From JABFRJ01 sp031409695 (GTDB lineage Bacteria > Pseudomonadota > Alphaproteobacteria > Rhizobiales > Hyphomicrobiaceae): 50,775 bases of DNA. The position numbers and the translations under genes were made by a program. The notes under the pieces are model-generated. The model saw only the letters and a list, made by a program, of their open reading frames with translations. It was not told the origin of the DNA and ran no database searches. The stretch spans positions 1 to 50,775 of the forward strand of contig JANNXS010000335.1 in the NCBI GenBank assembly GCA_031409695.1, given 5' to 3'. Each line of letters starts with the position of its first letter. Position 1 is the stretch's first letter. Positions 23,762-32,456 of this stretch are shown piece by piece.

Positions 23762-24259
23762 TTACCGCTTTTCGAGATCTACCGCGATCCCCACATCCGC
23801 TAGGCGCCAGTGGCCACCAATCCCCTCATAGAGCAGTCGGAATGCAATTCGATCCGATCCTGAGATGAAGGCGCCAGTGAGCAGGAGTTGTTCCGCCGTT
23901 GGTCGGGTTGCATCCAGGGTTGTTGGCTCCAGCATCAAGACAGGGCCAAGATTGATCGGGCGGCGTCGCGCGTCAGTGAAGATCAGAGCTAAATCAGCGG
24001 CCGAATGTTTGGTCTGGAAGCTTGGTGCCGCAAGATCGCGGAACACCGAGTAGTTGCCCGAGCGGTTGGCGTCCGCGAGTGCACTAAGGGACGTGCGGAC
24101 CAAGAACACCTGTTGTGGCGGGATTTTTGGCTTCGTCTCAGTGGGTGCGCTCACTCGCGTGATGCCTGCTATGACTTTGTCGCGGGCATCAGCGTCGACC
24201 ACTAGGGCTGACGCGGCTGCAACGATGCCGAGAAGGATGATGAACAGAAACTTGCGCAT
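23762..24259 (-). CDS. Small exported protein co-encoded with the autotransporter adhesin, 165 aa
   Basis: Starts MRKFLFIILLGIVAAASALVV, a signal peptide or single N-terminal anchor, then a soluble domain (residues ~55-165) with NYSVFRDLAAPSFQTKHSAADLALIF, GPVLMLEPTTLDATRP and a final FRLLYEGIGGHWRLADVGIAV, which looks like an NTF2/SnoaL-type alpha+beta fold facing the periplasm. The start has AGAGAGAA upstream; the open frame continues into the adhesin 3' end, but the signal peptide fixes the start. It begins 43 bp after the trimeric autotransporter stop on the same strand, so the two form an operon. A role as accessory factor for adhesin export or as a periplasmic partner is inferred only from position. 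Confidence 0.72.
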   Translation of the reverse strand: MRKFLFIILLGIVAAASALVVDADARDKVIAGITRVSAPTETKPKIPPQQVFLVRTSLSALADANRSGNYSVFRDLAAPSFQTKHSAADLALIFTDARRRPINLGPVLMLEPTTLDATRPTAEQLLLTGAFISGSDRIAFRLLYEGIGGHWRLADVGIAVDLEKR

Positions 24260-24302
24260 GCGGGTTTCTCTCTTATTGGGCTGGACTGCCAAGAGCGCGT
24301 GT

Positions 24303-26558
24303 TTATTTCCAAGACAGATTAAGACCGACGCGGCCGCCGAAATTGCCTTTTTCGAGGCCGCCTCCGATCCCGCCGGTGAACGAGAGGGTCTCGCCATTGC
24401 CAAAGGCGTCCGTTGACAGCACGCCAATGCCGGCGACGCCAATCGCAGTTTTACCGTCGTAAAGTCCGAGGTTCATCGTGACGCCAAACAAATCCCCGCC
24501 ACGCAAGACGGGGTTGGTGATGGCCATGGCGATGGCAACACCCTCGAGTGCTCTGTCGGTTTTGCCCGCGAGGGCATCGACACGTTGGTTCGTTTTGGCG
24601 ATTTCGTCGAACGAGCGGCCCTCAAGCGCTGTGATACGCTGCTCGTGGTTGACCGCGACGCCCTGCAACGATGCGACGTCCTTGCGGGTTGTGGCGATAT
24701 CTCGTGTGTTGGTGGCCGTGTCGGTCTTGACTTGCGTCACAGTGCCTTCGACGGTTGTGACGCGTTTTTCAACAGCGTCGGTTTTCGCCTCGTTGGTTGC
24801 GACACGGGTGTCAAGTTTCGTGACAGCGGTCTTGGCTTCCGTGGCCGTGACCTTGGCATCGTTGGCGGTCGAATTGGCTTGTCCTGCCAATACTTTTGCG
24901 TCGTTTGCTGTTGTCTCAACGGCTGCGACACGGGTGTTCAAACCAGAAACGGCATTGGTTGCGGCTTTGGCCTCCGTCTTGGCGTCGTCAGCCGTTGATT
25001 GAGCCTGTGTGATACGGGTGTCGAATTGATCGACCTTCGTTTCGACGGCGCCCACTCGCGTATCAATAGCCGCAACCTTTGTGTTCAGCGCCGCCACATC
25101 CGTTTTTATTTGGCCAACGTCGGTTTTTAACGTTGAGATATTGCCCTCAGCTGTCGACATCCTGGTTTTGAGGGCGCTGAGGTCAACCTCGGTTGCGCCC
25201 GTACGACCCTTTAAATCTGCGATATCAGTTGTGTTGGTTGAGACCTGTCGCTGCAGCGCGCCGCCATCGCTGGCAAGGTTGCCGTTGGCGTCGGTTGTGA
25301 CGAGGCCGGTTGGTCCAGACTGAGCGGCTGTGCTCGCGGCCGAGGGGATGCCGCCCATGGTGACGGTTTGTGCGTTGGTCCCAATCGCGATTTGATTGGC
25401 ACGGGTGGTGCGAGCGTCTGTACCTATGGCAACGGCGTTGCCTTGCGCGGCCCGAGCGCCGTTGCCGAGCGCGATCGCACCAATGCCAGTTGCCGCACTT
25501 GTGTCGCCGATGGCGACGGTGCGGGCACCACTTGCCGAAGCGGTGCGACCAAAGGCAACCCCATCAGGAGATGTGGCGGCATTTTCGCCGACAGCTGTGC
25601 CGCCGCCGTTGGCACCGACGCCGACCGCAACCGCGCCCCTCGCAGTGGCTTTCGCCCCCTGCCCGATTGCAGTTGCGCCGACAGCATTTGCGACGGCGCC
25701 GTTGCCATAGGCAGATGCGCCATCGGCTGTTGCCTGCGATGTGCTGCCGGTTGCGGTGGCCTGCCGACCGGTTGCGGCAGCGCCTTGGCCTAACGCCGTT
25801 GCCTGCGATTGGGTCGCCTGGGCTTTGCGGCCGATAGCGACCGAGTCCGAACCCGTTGCTGCGGCGCTGGCCCCGTCGGCCGTAGATCCCGTCCCCGTCG
25901 CCTGAGCATCGGTGCCGATTGCGGTCGAGAAATCGCCGGTGGCGCGTGCCAAGGCGCCGCTCGCTGTACTGCTCTGGCCGGTGGCGCGCGATGCGCGGCC
26001 GATGGCTGTTGCATTGTCGCCGCGTGACTGCGCATCGTTACCGATGGCGGTGGCATTGACGCCGTCGGCTGTCGCGGTGTTACCGACTGCCGTCGAGTTG
26101 GTGCCGAGAGCCTTGGAACTGCCACCAATGGCAACCGCATTGTTGCCTTGCGCCTCAGATGATGTTCCGATTGCTGTCGAATCGCTGCCAGTTGCGGTGG
26201 CCGCGCCGCCTATGGCGGTCGCGTTGGCGCCCTCGGCTCGTGCGTAAGACCCAATGGCCGAGGCATTGTCAGCAGTTGATTTGGCAAAGAAGCCGAACGC
26301 TGCAGAATAGGCGCCGGAACTTTGCGCTAGTGTTCCAAGCGCGTTTGAACCCGTGCCGCTGGCGTTGGCATTTTCGCCGCACGCGAGCGCCAGCCCACCG
26401 GCCGTAGCATTGCCGCCGAGGCCCGCACCGCCGTATTGCTGGCAGATGAATTGGGCGTTGGCGTTGCCGGTTGTAAGGGACAACGATAGGGCGAGAGCAC
26501 CGAGGCTCGTCAGTGTTTTGAAACAGGCGACGCGCGGCGGCAATTTTGGCGATGACAT
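24303..26558 (-). CDS. YadA-like trimeric autotransporter adhesin, 751 aa
   Basis: Signal peptide (MSSPKLPPRVACFKTLTSLG...NANA, cleavage near residue 36). A head follows with about 20 Hep_Hag-type 14-residue repeats (A-I-G-x-x-A-x-A-x-G-x-N/D-A-T, residues ~66-400). Next is a coiled-coil stalk (~410-665) built of repeated TRVAAVETxxNDAK / TKVDQFDTRITQAQ heptads. The C-terminal membrane anchor (~670-751) has NQRVDALAGKTDRALEGVA, then VLRGGDLFGVTMNLGLYDGKT and FGGRVGLNLSWK. It forms a homotrimeric outer-membrane beta-barrel and exposes the head to bind surfaces. The chain ends in Trp-Lys rather than the usual terminal aromatic. The start at 26558 is preferred over 26582 because it gives a normal signal. 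Expressed with the small exported gene downstream. Confidence 0.93.
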   Translation of the reverse strand: MSSPKLPPRVACFKTLTSLGALALSLSLTTGNANAQFICQQYGGAGLGGNATAGGLALACGENANASGTGSNALGTLAQSSGAYSAAFGFFAKSTADNASAIGSYARAEGANATAIGGAATATGSDSTAIGTSSEAQGNNAVAIGGSSKALGTNSTAVGNTATADGVNATAIGNDAQSRGDNATAIGRASRATGQSSTASGALARATGDFSTAIGTDAQATGTGSTADGASAAATGSDSVAIGRKAQATQSQATALGQGAAATGRQATATGSTSQATADGASAYGNGAVANAVGATAIGQGAKATARGAVAVGVGANGGGTAVGENAATSPDGVAFGRTASASGARTVAIGDTSAATGIGAIALGNGARAAQGNAVAIGTDARTTRANQIAIGTNAQTVTMGGIPSAASTAAQSGPTGLVTTDANGNLASDGGALQRQVSTNTTDIADLKGRTGATEVDLSALKTRMSTAEGNISTLKTDVGQIKTDVAALNTKVAAIDTRVGAVETKVDQFDTRITQAQSTADDAKTEAKAATNAVSGLNTRVAAVETTANDAKVLAGQANSTANDAKVTATEAKTAVTKLDTRVATNEAKTDAVEKRVTTVEGTVTQVKTDTATNTRDIATTRKDVASLQGVAVNHEQRITALEGRSFDEIAKTNQRVDALAGKTDRALEGVAIAMAITNPVLRGGDLFGVTMNLGLYDGKTAIGVAGIGVLSTDAFGNGETLSFTGGIGGGLEKGNFGGRVGLNLSWK

Positions 26559-26965
26559 TGGACAGATCCTGACGCGAAACAAACAGGACAGGCACTAAAC
26601 GGTGCCCGAGGTGGTGGGTCCGCACCAAATTCAACTCTAGCGCGAATATTTTAGTTCTACACCCAAGTGAGTTAGCGGACCGTTAATGCAATCGCTTCAG
26701 GAAGCAGCTGGATTGTTTCATTGTGAGACGAAGCGCCGGTAACTGCGTGTTTTGGGTTTTTGTTGGGTTGATTTGCTGGCTCTAGGTGGTGGTGTTTCTC
26801 AACAGCCGTTGAAAAAACACGTGGTGTGGCGCGCCAGGCTCAGGGTGTTGCCTTAGGTCGGACGAATTCTGGTGCGAACGAAAGTCTAAGTCAGGCGTTC
26901 TCGTTGTCAGCTTTCCCTCAAGAGGGCAGGACACTGGGGGCCAGTCCCGGGTGGGAGAGAATGTG
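26559..26965. other. Divergent promoter region between the adhesin and the 1183-aa membrane protein
   Basis: 407 bp without a gene, AT-richer than the flanks, particularly at 26640-26780. It should hold both promoters. An imperfect hairpin at 26792-26820 (GTGTTT/TCAAC paired with GTTGA/AAACAC, 4-nt loop) lies in the part that would be the 5' leader of the rightward gene. A ribosome-binding site GGGAGA at 26953-26958 precedes the ATG at 26966. No known operator was recognised. Confidence 0.5.
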
Positions 26966-29900
26966 ATGGGTGGTTTCGATTTCCAGGGTCTGCTCGGTAA
27001 GTTGCAAGCCGTCTTCACGGGCAACATGCTGCTGGCAGCGACCCTCGTGTTTTCGTTGTGGCTTCTGACACGGACTCGGTTCTTCAAACGCATCTCGCGC
27101 GCCGTTGAGGACATTTTGTTCTCGAACTGGCAGCTTGGGCTCCTCGCCACCACCGGCATCATCTTGTCGGCAGCCTCGGGTTGGACGACCTGGGATGGCA
27201 TGCGGAACTTTACCGGTGAGCCAATCCTCTCCGGCATGATCACTTTCGGCATCCAGGGTGTGATGTTGATCGTGGCGTGGCTGATCGGCGAGAGCTTTGC
27301 CACCGGCATGAGCCAGCAGACCGCGAACGGGGTTTTTAAAACCGAGAAAGACTGGGGGCTAATGGTCGCCATGACGGCGCTTGGCCTGGGTATAGTCGTT
27401 GCTGCTGCCACTTGGGCGTCAAAGCTGATGCTCAATCCGAGGGGTGACTACGTGATGTCGTGGTTTGCTTCGGGCGGGTTGGTTCTGCTGGGGCTGTTCA
27501 TTGTCGCGTCCAAGATGACGACCCTGCGTGGCTATTTCGACGCCATGCGCGTGATGGTGCAGTCGTCGGTGCTTTGGATCATGTTTCTTGCCTGTATGGC
27601 GACCTCAGTATTCTTCTCCTTCGACAGCCTGTTCTCAACCATTTTTCCAATGGATGAACGCAAGCGGGCCGCCGAATTGCGGGCTCAGAATCAGGTGGCT
27701 GGCATCGTCTCAGACATCGGCAATCTGATTTCAACACGACAGCTCACCGAAGCTGAAAATCTATTCACCACAAAGGGCTGGGACGAATACGACAAGCAAA
27801 TGCAGCTGCTCTCCCGCGTTGCCAACGAAAGCCGCGGCCAGATTGAGCAATACTTCAACACGCAAATGGAGCAGCGCCGTCAGTCGATTGCCCAACAACA
27901 AGAGCGAATCGCGACATCGCAATCGAGCCAAGCTGGCCTCAGCAACAAAAAGGGAAGCTTGACCGACGAGTTGGCGCGGCTGAAGTCCGAGCGTCCCGGC
28001 ATGGTCGAAGACGTCACGCAAAAGCGCGAAGTCGTTGAGGCAACTATCAAAGAAGTCGACGCCAAACGTGTCGAGGTGCTGGCCGAGGAAAAAGGCGTCG
28101 AGGGCACCGGCAAGATCGGCCGCGGCCAGATGTTCCGTCAGCGGAAAACTGAGGAGGACAGCCTTCGCGAAAAACTCAAGATTGCTGAGGAACGCTTGCG
28201 TGAGCCGCAGAAGAAACTTCAAGCGACTGAAACTCGCATTGTGCAGATCGAACGTGAACTGTCGGGTCTCGACGGTGATCTCGCCAAATTGAAGGGTGAA
28301 GCTCAAACGGCGGAAAGCCGCATCAAACTCGCGGAAGAAGCCAAAAGCAGCGAAGAATCACTATCGAAGATTGATCCATCACGCATGGTTCCGGTGTTTG
28401 AAAAGGCGCGCCAGGAGTTCCGCCAGCAGCCGCGCGCGGATGGTCTGATCGAAATCCAACGTCAGTGCGTGCAGCTGGTAACGGCCATCGGCACCAATCC
28501 GGCGACCAAGGATCGCGTTCGCGGTATCGATTGCGACCCCAAAGGCGCGGCTGAGTCCGCCGCCCGCGTGTTCTCGTTGAACGACGGTATCAAAACATTC
28601 ACTGGCAGCTGTGCTGGTGGCGATAAACTGAACCAGTACAAGACCGCGGACGCACTCTTTGATTTTGCGCGCAAATGCGTGCAGGAGTCGGGGCTCGCCT
28701 CCAAGGATACCGATGACCTGCGCCAGAAGGTCAACTTTATTGAACTCAACCGTGACGACAAGGCGAACCGCTTCGTTGTGACTTGGAACGCCTTCCAGGA
28801 TGGCAATCGCCTTGCCTATCTGGCACTGGCGATTGCGGTTGCGATCGATGCCTTGATTTTCATGTCCGGTTTGTTTGCTGCCAATGCGGTTCGTTCGCCA
28901 CTGTCAGACGTGCCAACCAACAAGGCGCGCTCGGCCGATCAGCTCGAAGCGATCATCGATAATGCACTTCTGCCGTCGCGATTTGAAAACGCGCGTGTCG
29001 CGATCGAAGCCATGCAGGCCGACACCGCGAAGCCTGGATACTCAGCCATCGTCGACTTGGCCGAGCTCGATCCGGAGCGGCAGTTGATCGTTGGCCGCGT
29101 GCTGAATGCGGGGGCCACAATCAATGCCGTGTTCCGCGACGAGCGGAACCGTGGCCGGTACTATATTCGCCCTGAACTCTTCGAATACCTCTCGATCGCG
29201 GGCAATAAAGCCTTCGAGAAGCACGGCGAGTTTCTCAAGGAAGACATCGGCAAGAAGCTTGAATTGGCGCAGCTCGAGAAAGACGTGTCGGTTGCACTGC
29301 TGCCGGAACATGGCGCGGAAACGCAAGCTCAATTGAACTATCATATCGCCATTGGCGCGCAGAACGTTCTCGATCACCTGCATCCCTGGCCAGATCCAAA
29401 TGACACGGGGTACCGATCGGAGCTGCGGCTTAGCGACTTTGAAGAGAAGACCGATCTGCGCAAGGCCCGCCGCGTGCTCACCGCTGGCTCGAACATGCGT
29501 CTGGTGCAGGCATCGAACTACAAGGCGAGTGCGGATCTGCGGGATTCTGCGGCGACCCCGCGCGATGGCCATTATCTCTTGCACACCGATTTTGTGAAGA
29601 CGCTGACACGGTTGCGCGCCCGCATGCTGCTCGGCACGTCATCGTCGGCAGCTCAGCTTGCCGGCCCCGGACACAACGCGCAGTCCGCGGCCTATGGTGG
29701 ATCGCTCAATGCCGGCAACGGGCGTGCTGCCTCTCCAGCCGCGCTGCCAGGGCACGCGTCGCCGCAATCGAAGCCTCAGCTTGGCTACGTAGCGGCGCCG
29801 CAGCGTCTGTCTACCCCGCCTCCGCAGCAGCCGGTCGACGATCCCTTCGGTCTGCCGCCAATGCAGGACCTCGGCATCCCGCCGCTAGCCGAAACAGATG

Positions 29901-30517
29901 CCGGGCGTGAAGCTTTCGTGCAGCACCGGCCGGTTCAACAGCCAGTGTCAATGGATGCTGAACTAGACCGCCAGCTGGTTGAGCATTTCGCCAGTGAAAT
30001 GGGCCAACAGTCCTCCACAATCGAGTATCTCGTGCGCCACAATGGCCAGATTGAAGTTGCTCGTCTCTGGCAATCACTGGATCTCGTGCTCCGCCACGAT
30101 GAAAATGGCTTGAAACGTCCCATGGCCGCCGCCATGAAAAGCCTCGAGCGGTCGATTGACGACGCCCGCGGCCAGTTTCCGTCGACCCTGATGACAGGTC
30201 CGGGCGCGACCACCGCGGTGAATGACTTCGCCGACAAGCTGAAGACTATGACAGTTGTCATGGTGATGTTGCCCGGCGCCGCCTACGACAACCTGATCAA
30301 CCGGATGGAAATGGAGCTTGAAGAGGACAAGGGCGGTGGCCGCCTCGACCCAGCCAAGGTCGAAAAGCACCGCATCATCGTCGCCCACCGCTCAGAGCTC
30401 GCGCGTGCCGAATACTCCGACGACCATTGGGACTCTGTGTTGCAGTCGCTGATGAAGTTCGAGCACGGCCTCTCCGCCCTGGCCGGCTCTGATCAGCGCC
30501 CGACGCGGCTGGTTTGA
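26966..30517 (+). CDS. Large multi-pass membrane protein with central coiled coil, 1183 aa, unknown function
   Basis: I do not recognise the family. Six hydrophobic helices lie in residues ~19-36, 53-71, 88-110, 128-148, 163-180 and 195-215. A long charged coiled coil follows (~280-480, rich in KREVVEATIKEVDAKR- and EERLREPQKKLQATETRI-type heptads), a small Cys-containing segment (~500-570), a seventh helix (~615-640, YLALAIAVAIDALIFMSGLF), and a C-terminal part of ~540 residues. That part contains a Pro/Gln/Ala-rich linker (~905-970) and a final helical domain. GGGAGAG eight nt before the ATG at 26966 supports this start; a GTG at 26951 is also in frame. The layout loosely recalls DUF4407-type membrane coiled-coil proteins. 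It is divergent from the adhesin and monocistronic (terminator at 30551). Confidence 0.8.
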   Translation: MGGFDFQGLLGKLQAVFTGNMLLAATLVFSLWLLTRTRFFKRISRAVEDILFSNWQLGLLATTGIILSAASGWTTWDGMRNFTGEPILSGMITFGIQGVMLIVAWLIGESFATGMSQQTANGVFKTEKDWGLMVAMTALGLGIVVAAATWASKLMLNPRGDYVMSWFASGGLVLLGLFIVASKMTTLRGYFDAMRVMVQSSVLWIMFLACMATSVFFSFDSLFSTIFPMDERKRAAELRAQNQVAGIVSDIGNLISTRQLTEAENLFTTKGWDEYDKQMQLLSRVANESRGQIEQYFNTQMEQRRQSIAQQQERIATSQSSQAGLSNKKGSLTDELARLKSERPGMVEDVTQKREVVEATIKEVDAKRVEVLAEEKGVEGTGKIGRGQMFRQRKTEEDSLREKLKIAEERLREPQKKLQATETRIVQIERELSGLDGDLAKLKGEAQTAESRIKLAEEAKSSEESLSKIDPSRMVPVFEKARQEFRQQPRADGLIEIQRQCVQLVTAIGTNPATKDRVRGIDCDPKGAAESAARVFSLNDGIKTFTGSCAGGDKLNQYKTADALFDFARKCVQESGLASKDTDDLRQKVNFIELNRDDKANRFVVTWNAFQDGNRLAYLALAIAVAIDALIFMSGLFAANAVRSPLSDVPTNKARSADQLEAIIDNALLPSRFENARVAIEAMQADTAKPGYSAIVDLAELDPERQLIVGRVLNAGATINAVFRDERNRGRYYIRPELFEYLSIAGNKAFEKHGEFLKEDIGKKLELAQLEKDVSVALLPEHGAETQAQLNYHIAIGAQNVLDHLHPWPDPNDTGYRSELRLSDFEEKTDLRKARRVLTAGSNMRLVQASNYKASADLRDSAATPRDGHYLLHTDFVKTLTRLRARMLLGTSSSAAQLAGPGHNAQSAAYGGSLNAGNGRAASPAALPGHASPQSKPQLGYVAAPQRLSTPPPQQPVDDPFGLPPMQDLGIPPLAETDAGREAFVQHRPVQQPVSMDAELDRQLVEHFASEMGQQSSTIEYLVRHNGQIEVARLWQSLDLVLRHDENGLKRPMAAAMKSLERSIDDARGQFPSTLMTGPGATTAVNDFADKLKTMTVVMVMLPGAAYDNLINRMEMELEEDKGGGRLDPAKVEKHRIIVAHRSELARAEYSDDHWDSVLQSLMKFEHGLSALAGSDQRPTRLV

Positions 30518-30550
30518 GCCAATTGACCGTCGATGCACCGTGCAAATGCA

Positions 30551-30576
30551 AAGGCCGCCCCCGTGGCGGCCTTTTT
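30551..30576 (+). terminator. Rho-independent terminator after the 1183-aa protein gene
   Basis: Perfect 9-bp stem AAGGCCGCC / GGCGGCCTT with a 5-nt loop (30560-30564) followed by TTTTTG. It lies 34 bp after the stop and insulates the downstream cysteine-rich gene. Confidence 0.92.
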
Positions 30577-30666
30577 GTTGGCTGTCGCCAACCATATCTC
30601 CCGGACTTTGCATCCCCGGTTTTGTCCCGCTACGGTGCAGGTCTGCGTAGGCTTTAGGAGACCCAC

Positions 30667-30921
30667 ATGCGTTTCACCGTTCTTGCAACCGCCGCGGCAT
30701 TCTTTGCTTTGGCAGTCGTTGCTTCTGCCGCGCCCATGAACCTTGGGCCACCCGCGCAATCTTTTTTCGACAAACCTATTCTGCTTGCTCAAGGACGCGC
30801 CTGTCGCGCCTGCCGTAGTGACTGCTACTACAACTATCGGACATCATGCGGTTATTCCCAATCGTGCCGGTCGGCCTTCACGCAGTGCATGCGTGGATGC
30901 TGGGAGGATCTGTGCCGCTGA
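30667..30921 (+). CDS. Secreted eight-cysteine miniprotein, 84 aa
   Basis: Signal peptide MRFTVLATAAAFFALAVVASAAP (cleavage near residue 22), then a short linker and a C-terminal domain of ~40 residues with eight Cys: CRACRSDC, then C of TSCGYS, C of QSCRS, C of TQCMRGC and LC at the end. Even number and dense spacing imply four disulfides in a periplasmic or extracellular miniprotein. GGAG precedes the ATG by eight nt. The family is not recognised by me; similar short 'CxxC...C' exported proteins occur widely in alphaproteobacteria without known function. A metal-binding role is an alternative to a disulfide-stabilised one. Confidence 0.72.
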   Translation: MRFTVLATAAAFFALAVVASAAPMNLGPPAQSFFDKPILLAQGRACRACRSDCYYNYRTSCGYSQSCRSAFTQCMRGCWEDLCR

Positions 30922-30970
30922 ACGCCCGCAGGCTCGATTTTGCCCAGCGCCTTATGCTTTGTGCGCTGGC

Positions 30971-31357
30971 TCAGGTCAGCGCAACCACGCCGAGGCCGAA
31001 CAGGGCCACGATCGATAACAGTGTCGAGACGTTGATGTCGCCAGCCTGTTTTCGGTAAACCGTGCGGACGACCTCGCGTGCATCGCTTTTCCCGCTGGCA
31101 GCCCGCCCTCCGGATGTCATTTCGCGCGCGCGCATCCACGCCCATAGGAAGCCGCCAAAGGTCCTGGCGTGCCGCGCGATTTCGACTGGCGCGCGCCGCC
31201 AGCCGTATTTGTAGCCGTAGACGACGAGGCCGATGACGGCGATTTGAGCCAGGGTCACCACCCAGCCGCCGAGCAAAAACCAACCGACGGACCACACGGC
31301 GCCGACCAGCTTTGCCAACGCCCACCAGAGCCAGCCAAGAAATTCCATCTGCCCCAC
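30971..31357 (-). CDS. Membrane protein, 128 aa, unknown function
   Basis: Two hydrophobic, Trp-rich helices at the N-terminus (residues ~5-30, FLGWLWWALAKLVGAVWSVGWFL; and ~32-50, WVVTLAQIAVIGLVVYGY), a basic cytoplasmic stretch (YGWRRAPVEIARHARTFG, then RAREMTSGGRAASGKSDAREVVRTVYRK), and a C-terminal helix (~110-127, STLLSIVALFGLGVVAL). Start may be the GTG at 31357 or the ATG at 31348; both have a GAGG upstream. The family is not recognised. The gene faces the cysteine-rich miniprotein gene tail to tail, 49 bp apart. Confidence 0.6.
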   Translation of the reverse strand: MGQMEFLGWLWWALAKLVGAVWSVGWFLLGGWVVTLAQIAVIGLVVYGYKYGWRRAPVEIARHARTFGGFLWAWMRAREMTSGGRAASGKSDAREVVRTVYRKQAGDINVSTLLSIVALFGLGVVALT

Positions 31358-31475
31358 GCCTCGCGCCGCACCACACGCCGCTAAGCCTTACCTGCCATAG
31401 CGCTCCAGCGGAACTGTGACAGGGTCGGGCAACGATCAGCCACACATTCTTTGGCCAATCGCGGCGCACGTTTGG

Positions 31476-32276
31476 TCATGGACCCATCGCGCCAAGCACG
31501 AAGGCTGCGACGGCCGCCTCTTCCTGCCGTTTTGCACGTCGGGTGGCGGCATCGGCATCCACGCCCCACTTCGCGATTTGCCAGTCTTCATCAATGTGCG
31601 CCGCGCGCCAAGCTTGCGCGATCGAGAGGTGGCGACGGTCGACCGCAAGTGCGAGGACCGCCGAGCCGGTCAACGTGGTCAACACGTGGAGGGCCGCAAG
31701 CGATAAGGCGTGGCGTGTGCCGATGGCCTTGGCGATTTGTTCGGTGACGGCTGGCGCCTGGGTCACGTGCGCCAGTCCGCTTGAGACTGCGAAGATTGCG
31801 CCAAGGTCTCGTGCGGCCCAATCGAGAATCGGGTCCCAAACTGTGACTTCTGCCGCGATCAAGCCTTCCGGCGCGTCAGCCCGATAACACAGCAGATCCG
31901 TGCCCGCATATTTCACGATCTCAGCGGCAACCTCGGTTGGTTGCTGCGCGACAGCGTCAATGGCCGTGCAGGCTAAGGTCGTCAGTGGCATTCTGGAGGG
32001 ATCGATGAAAACCTCTTGCGCCGCCCATTCCGCAACGAGGCGCTCGGCAATCACCGCATTTGGAACGGTTAAAAACCGCCGTGCGGGGGTCTTTGCTCTG
32101 CGCCCATCGAGCAACAGTTGGAAGGCATCGCCCTCTTGGGCTGCCGTTGCGGACGCATAGAACTTCCGCGGTAGCGCACGCCGCTCGGCCTTGATCGAAG
32201 GGCGGGGGTCAATTGCCGCGTCCGAAGGCTGAGGATCCGTCGGCGGATGAGGTGAAGACGCTGGCGGCACGGTCAT
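31476..32276 (-). CDS. ATP12 family chaperone (F1-ATPase assembly), 266 aa
   Basis: Alphaproteobacterial homologue of mitochondrial Atp12, which holds the F1 alpha subunit during assembly. Typical features: RRALPRKFYASATAAQEGD-like entry (residues ~35-53), LLLDGRRAKTPARRFL (the KTPA motif), LVAEWAAQEVFIDPSRMPLT (WxAQ...IxPxxMPLT, highly diagnostic), YAGTDLLCYRADAPEGL (DLLCYRA motif), and WDPILDWAARDLGA. An N-terminal Pro/Ser-rich ~30-residue extension is present. The ATG at 32276 has GGAG eight nt upstream; a GTG three codons earlier is less likely. Not part of the surface operons around it. Length is normal (230-270). Confidence 0.93.
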   Translation of the reverse strand: MTVPPASSPHPPTDPQPSDAAIDPRPSIKAERRALPRKFYASATAAQEGDAFQLLLDGRRAKTPARRFLTVPNAVIAERLVAEWAAQEVFIDPSRMPLTTLACTAIDAVAQQPTEVAAEIVKYAGTDLLCYRADAPEGLIAAEVTVWDPILDWAARDLGAIFAVSSGLAHVTQAPAVTEQIAKAIGTRHALSLAALHVLTTLTGSAVLALAVDRRHLSIAQAWRAAHIDEDWQIAKWGVDADAATRRAKRQEEAAVAAFVLGAMGP

Positions 32277-32353
32277 GGTAGGCACTCCATTTTCTGGAAG
32301 CGCTATACCATGCCGTGCCGCGTGTCATGACGACGCGCTAGCCGCCTCGCGAT

Positions 32354-32456
32354 CAGAGCATTTTCCGACGAAGGGGCTTCCCGGTTCGTCGTAAAAATGC
32401 GACCAATTAGAGACATAAAGCACGTATCGGTTCCGAAGGATCGTAGTGCGCTCTAG
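32354..32456 (+). repeat. Palindromic intergenic repeat, copy 1 (~103 bp)
   Basis: Shares its layout with 38750-38854: outer ends AGAGC...GCGCTCTAG are complementary, and an inner hairpin is formed by GCATTTTCCGACGAA and TTCGTCGTAAAAATGC around CCGG. It resembles the family of 'GAGCATTTTCCGACGAAGTGG...CCGGTTCG' palindromic elements common in Bradyrhizobium-like genomes. Its right end overlaps the stop codon of the RTX gene at 32453. No protein-coding content. Confidence 0.85.

Noticed and set aside
24478..26247. Open frames opposite the trimeric autotransporter
   Set aside because: They are antisense images of Ala/Gly/Thr-rich repeats; biased composition and no domains.
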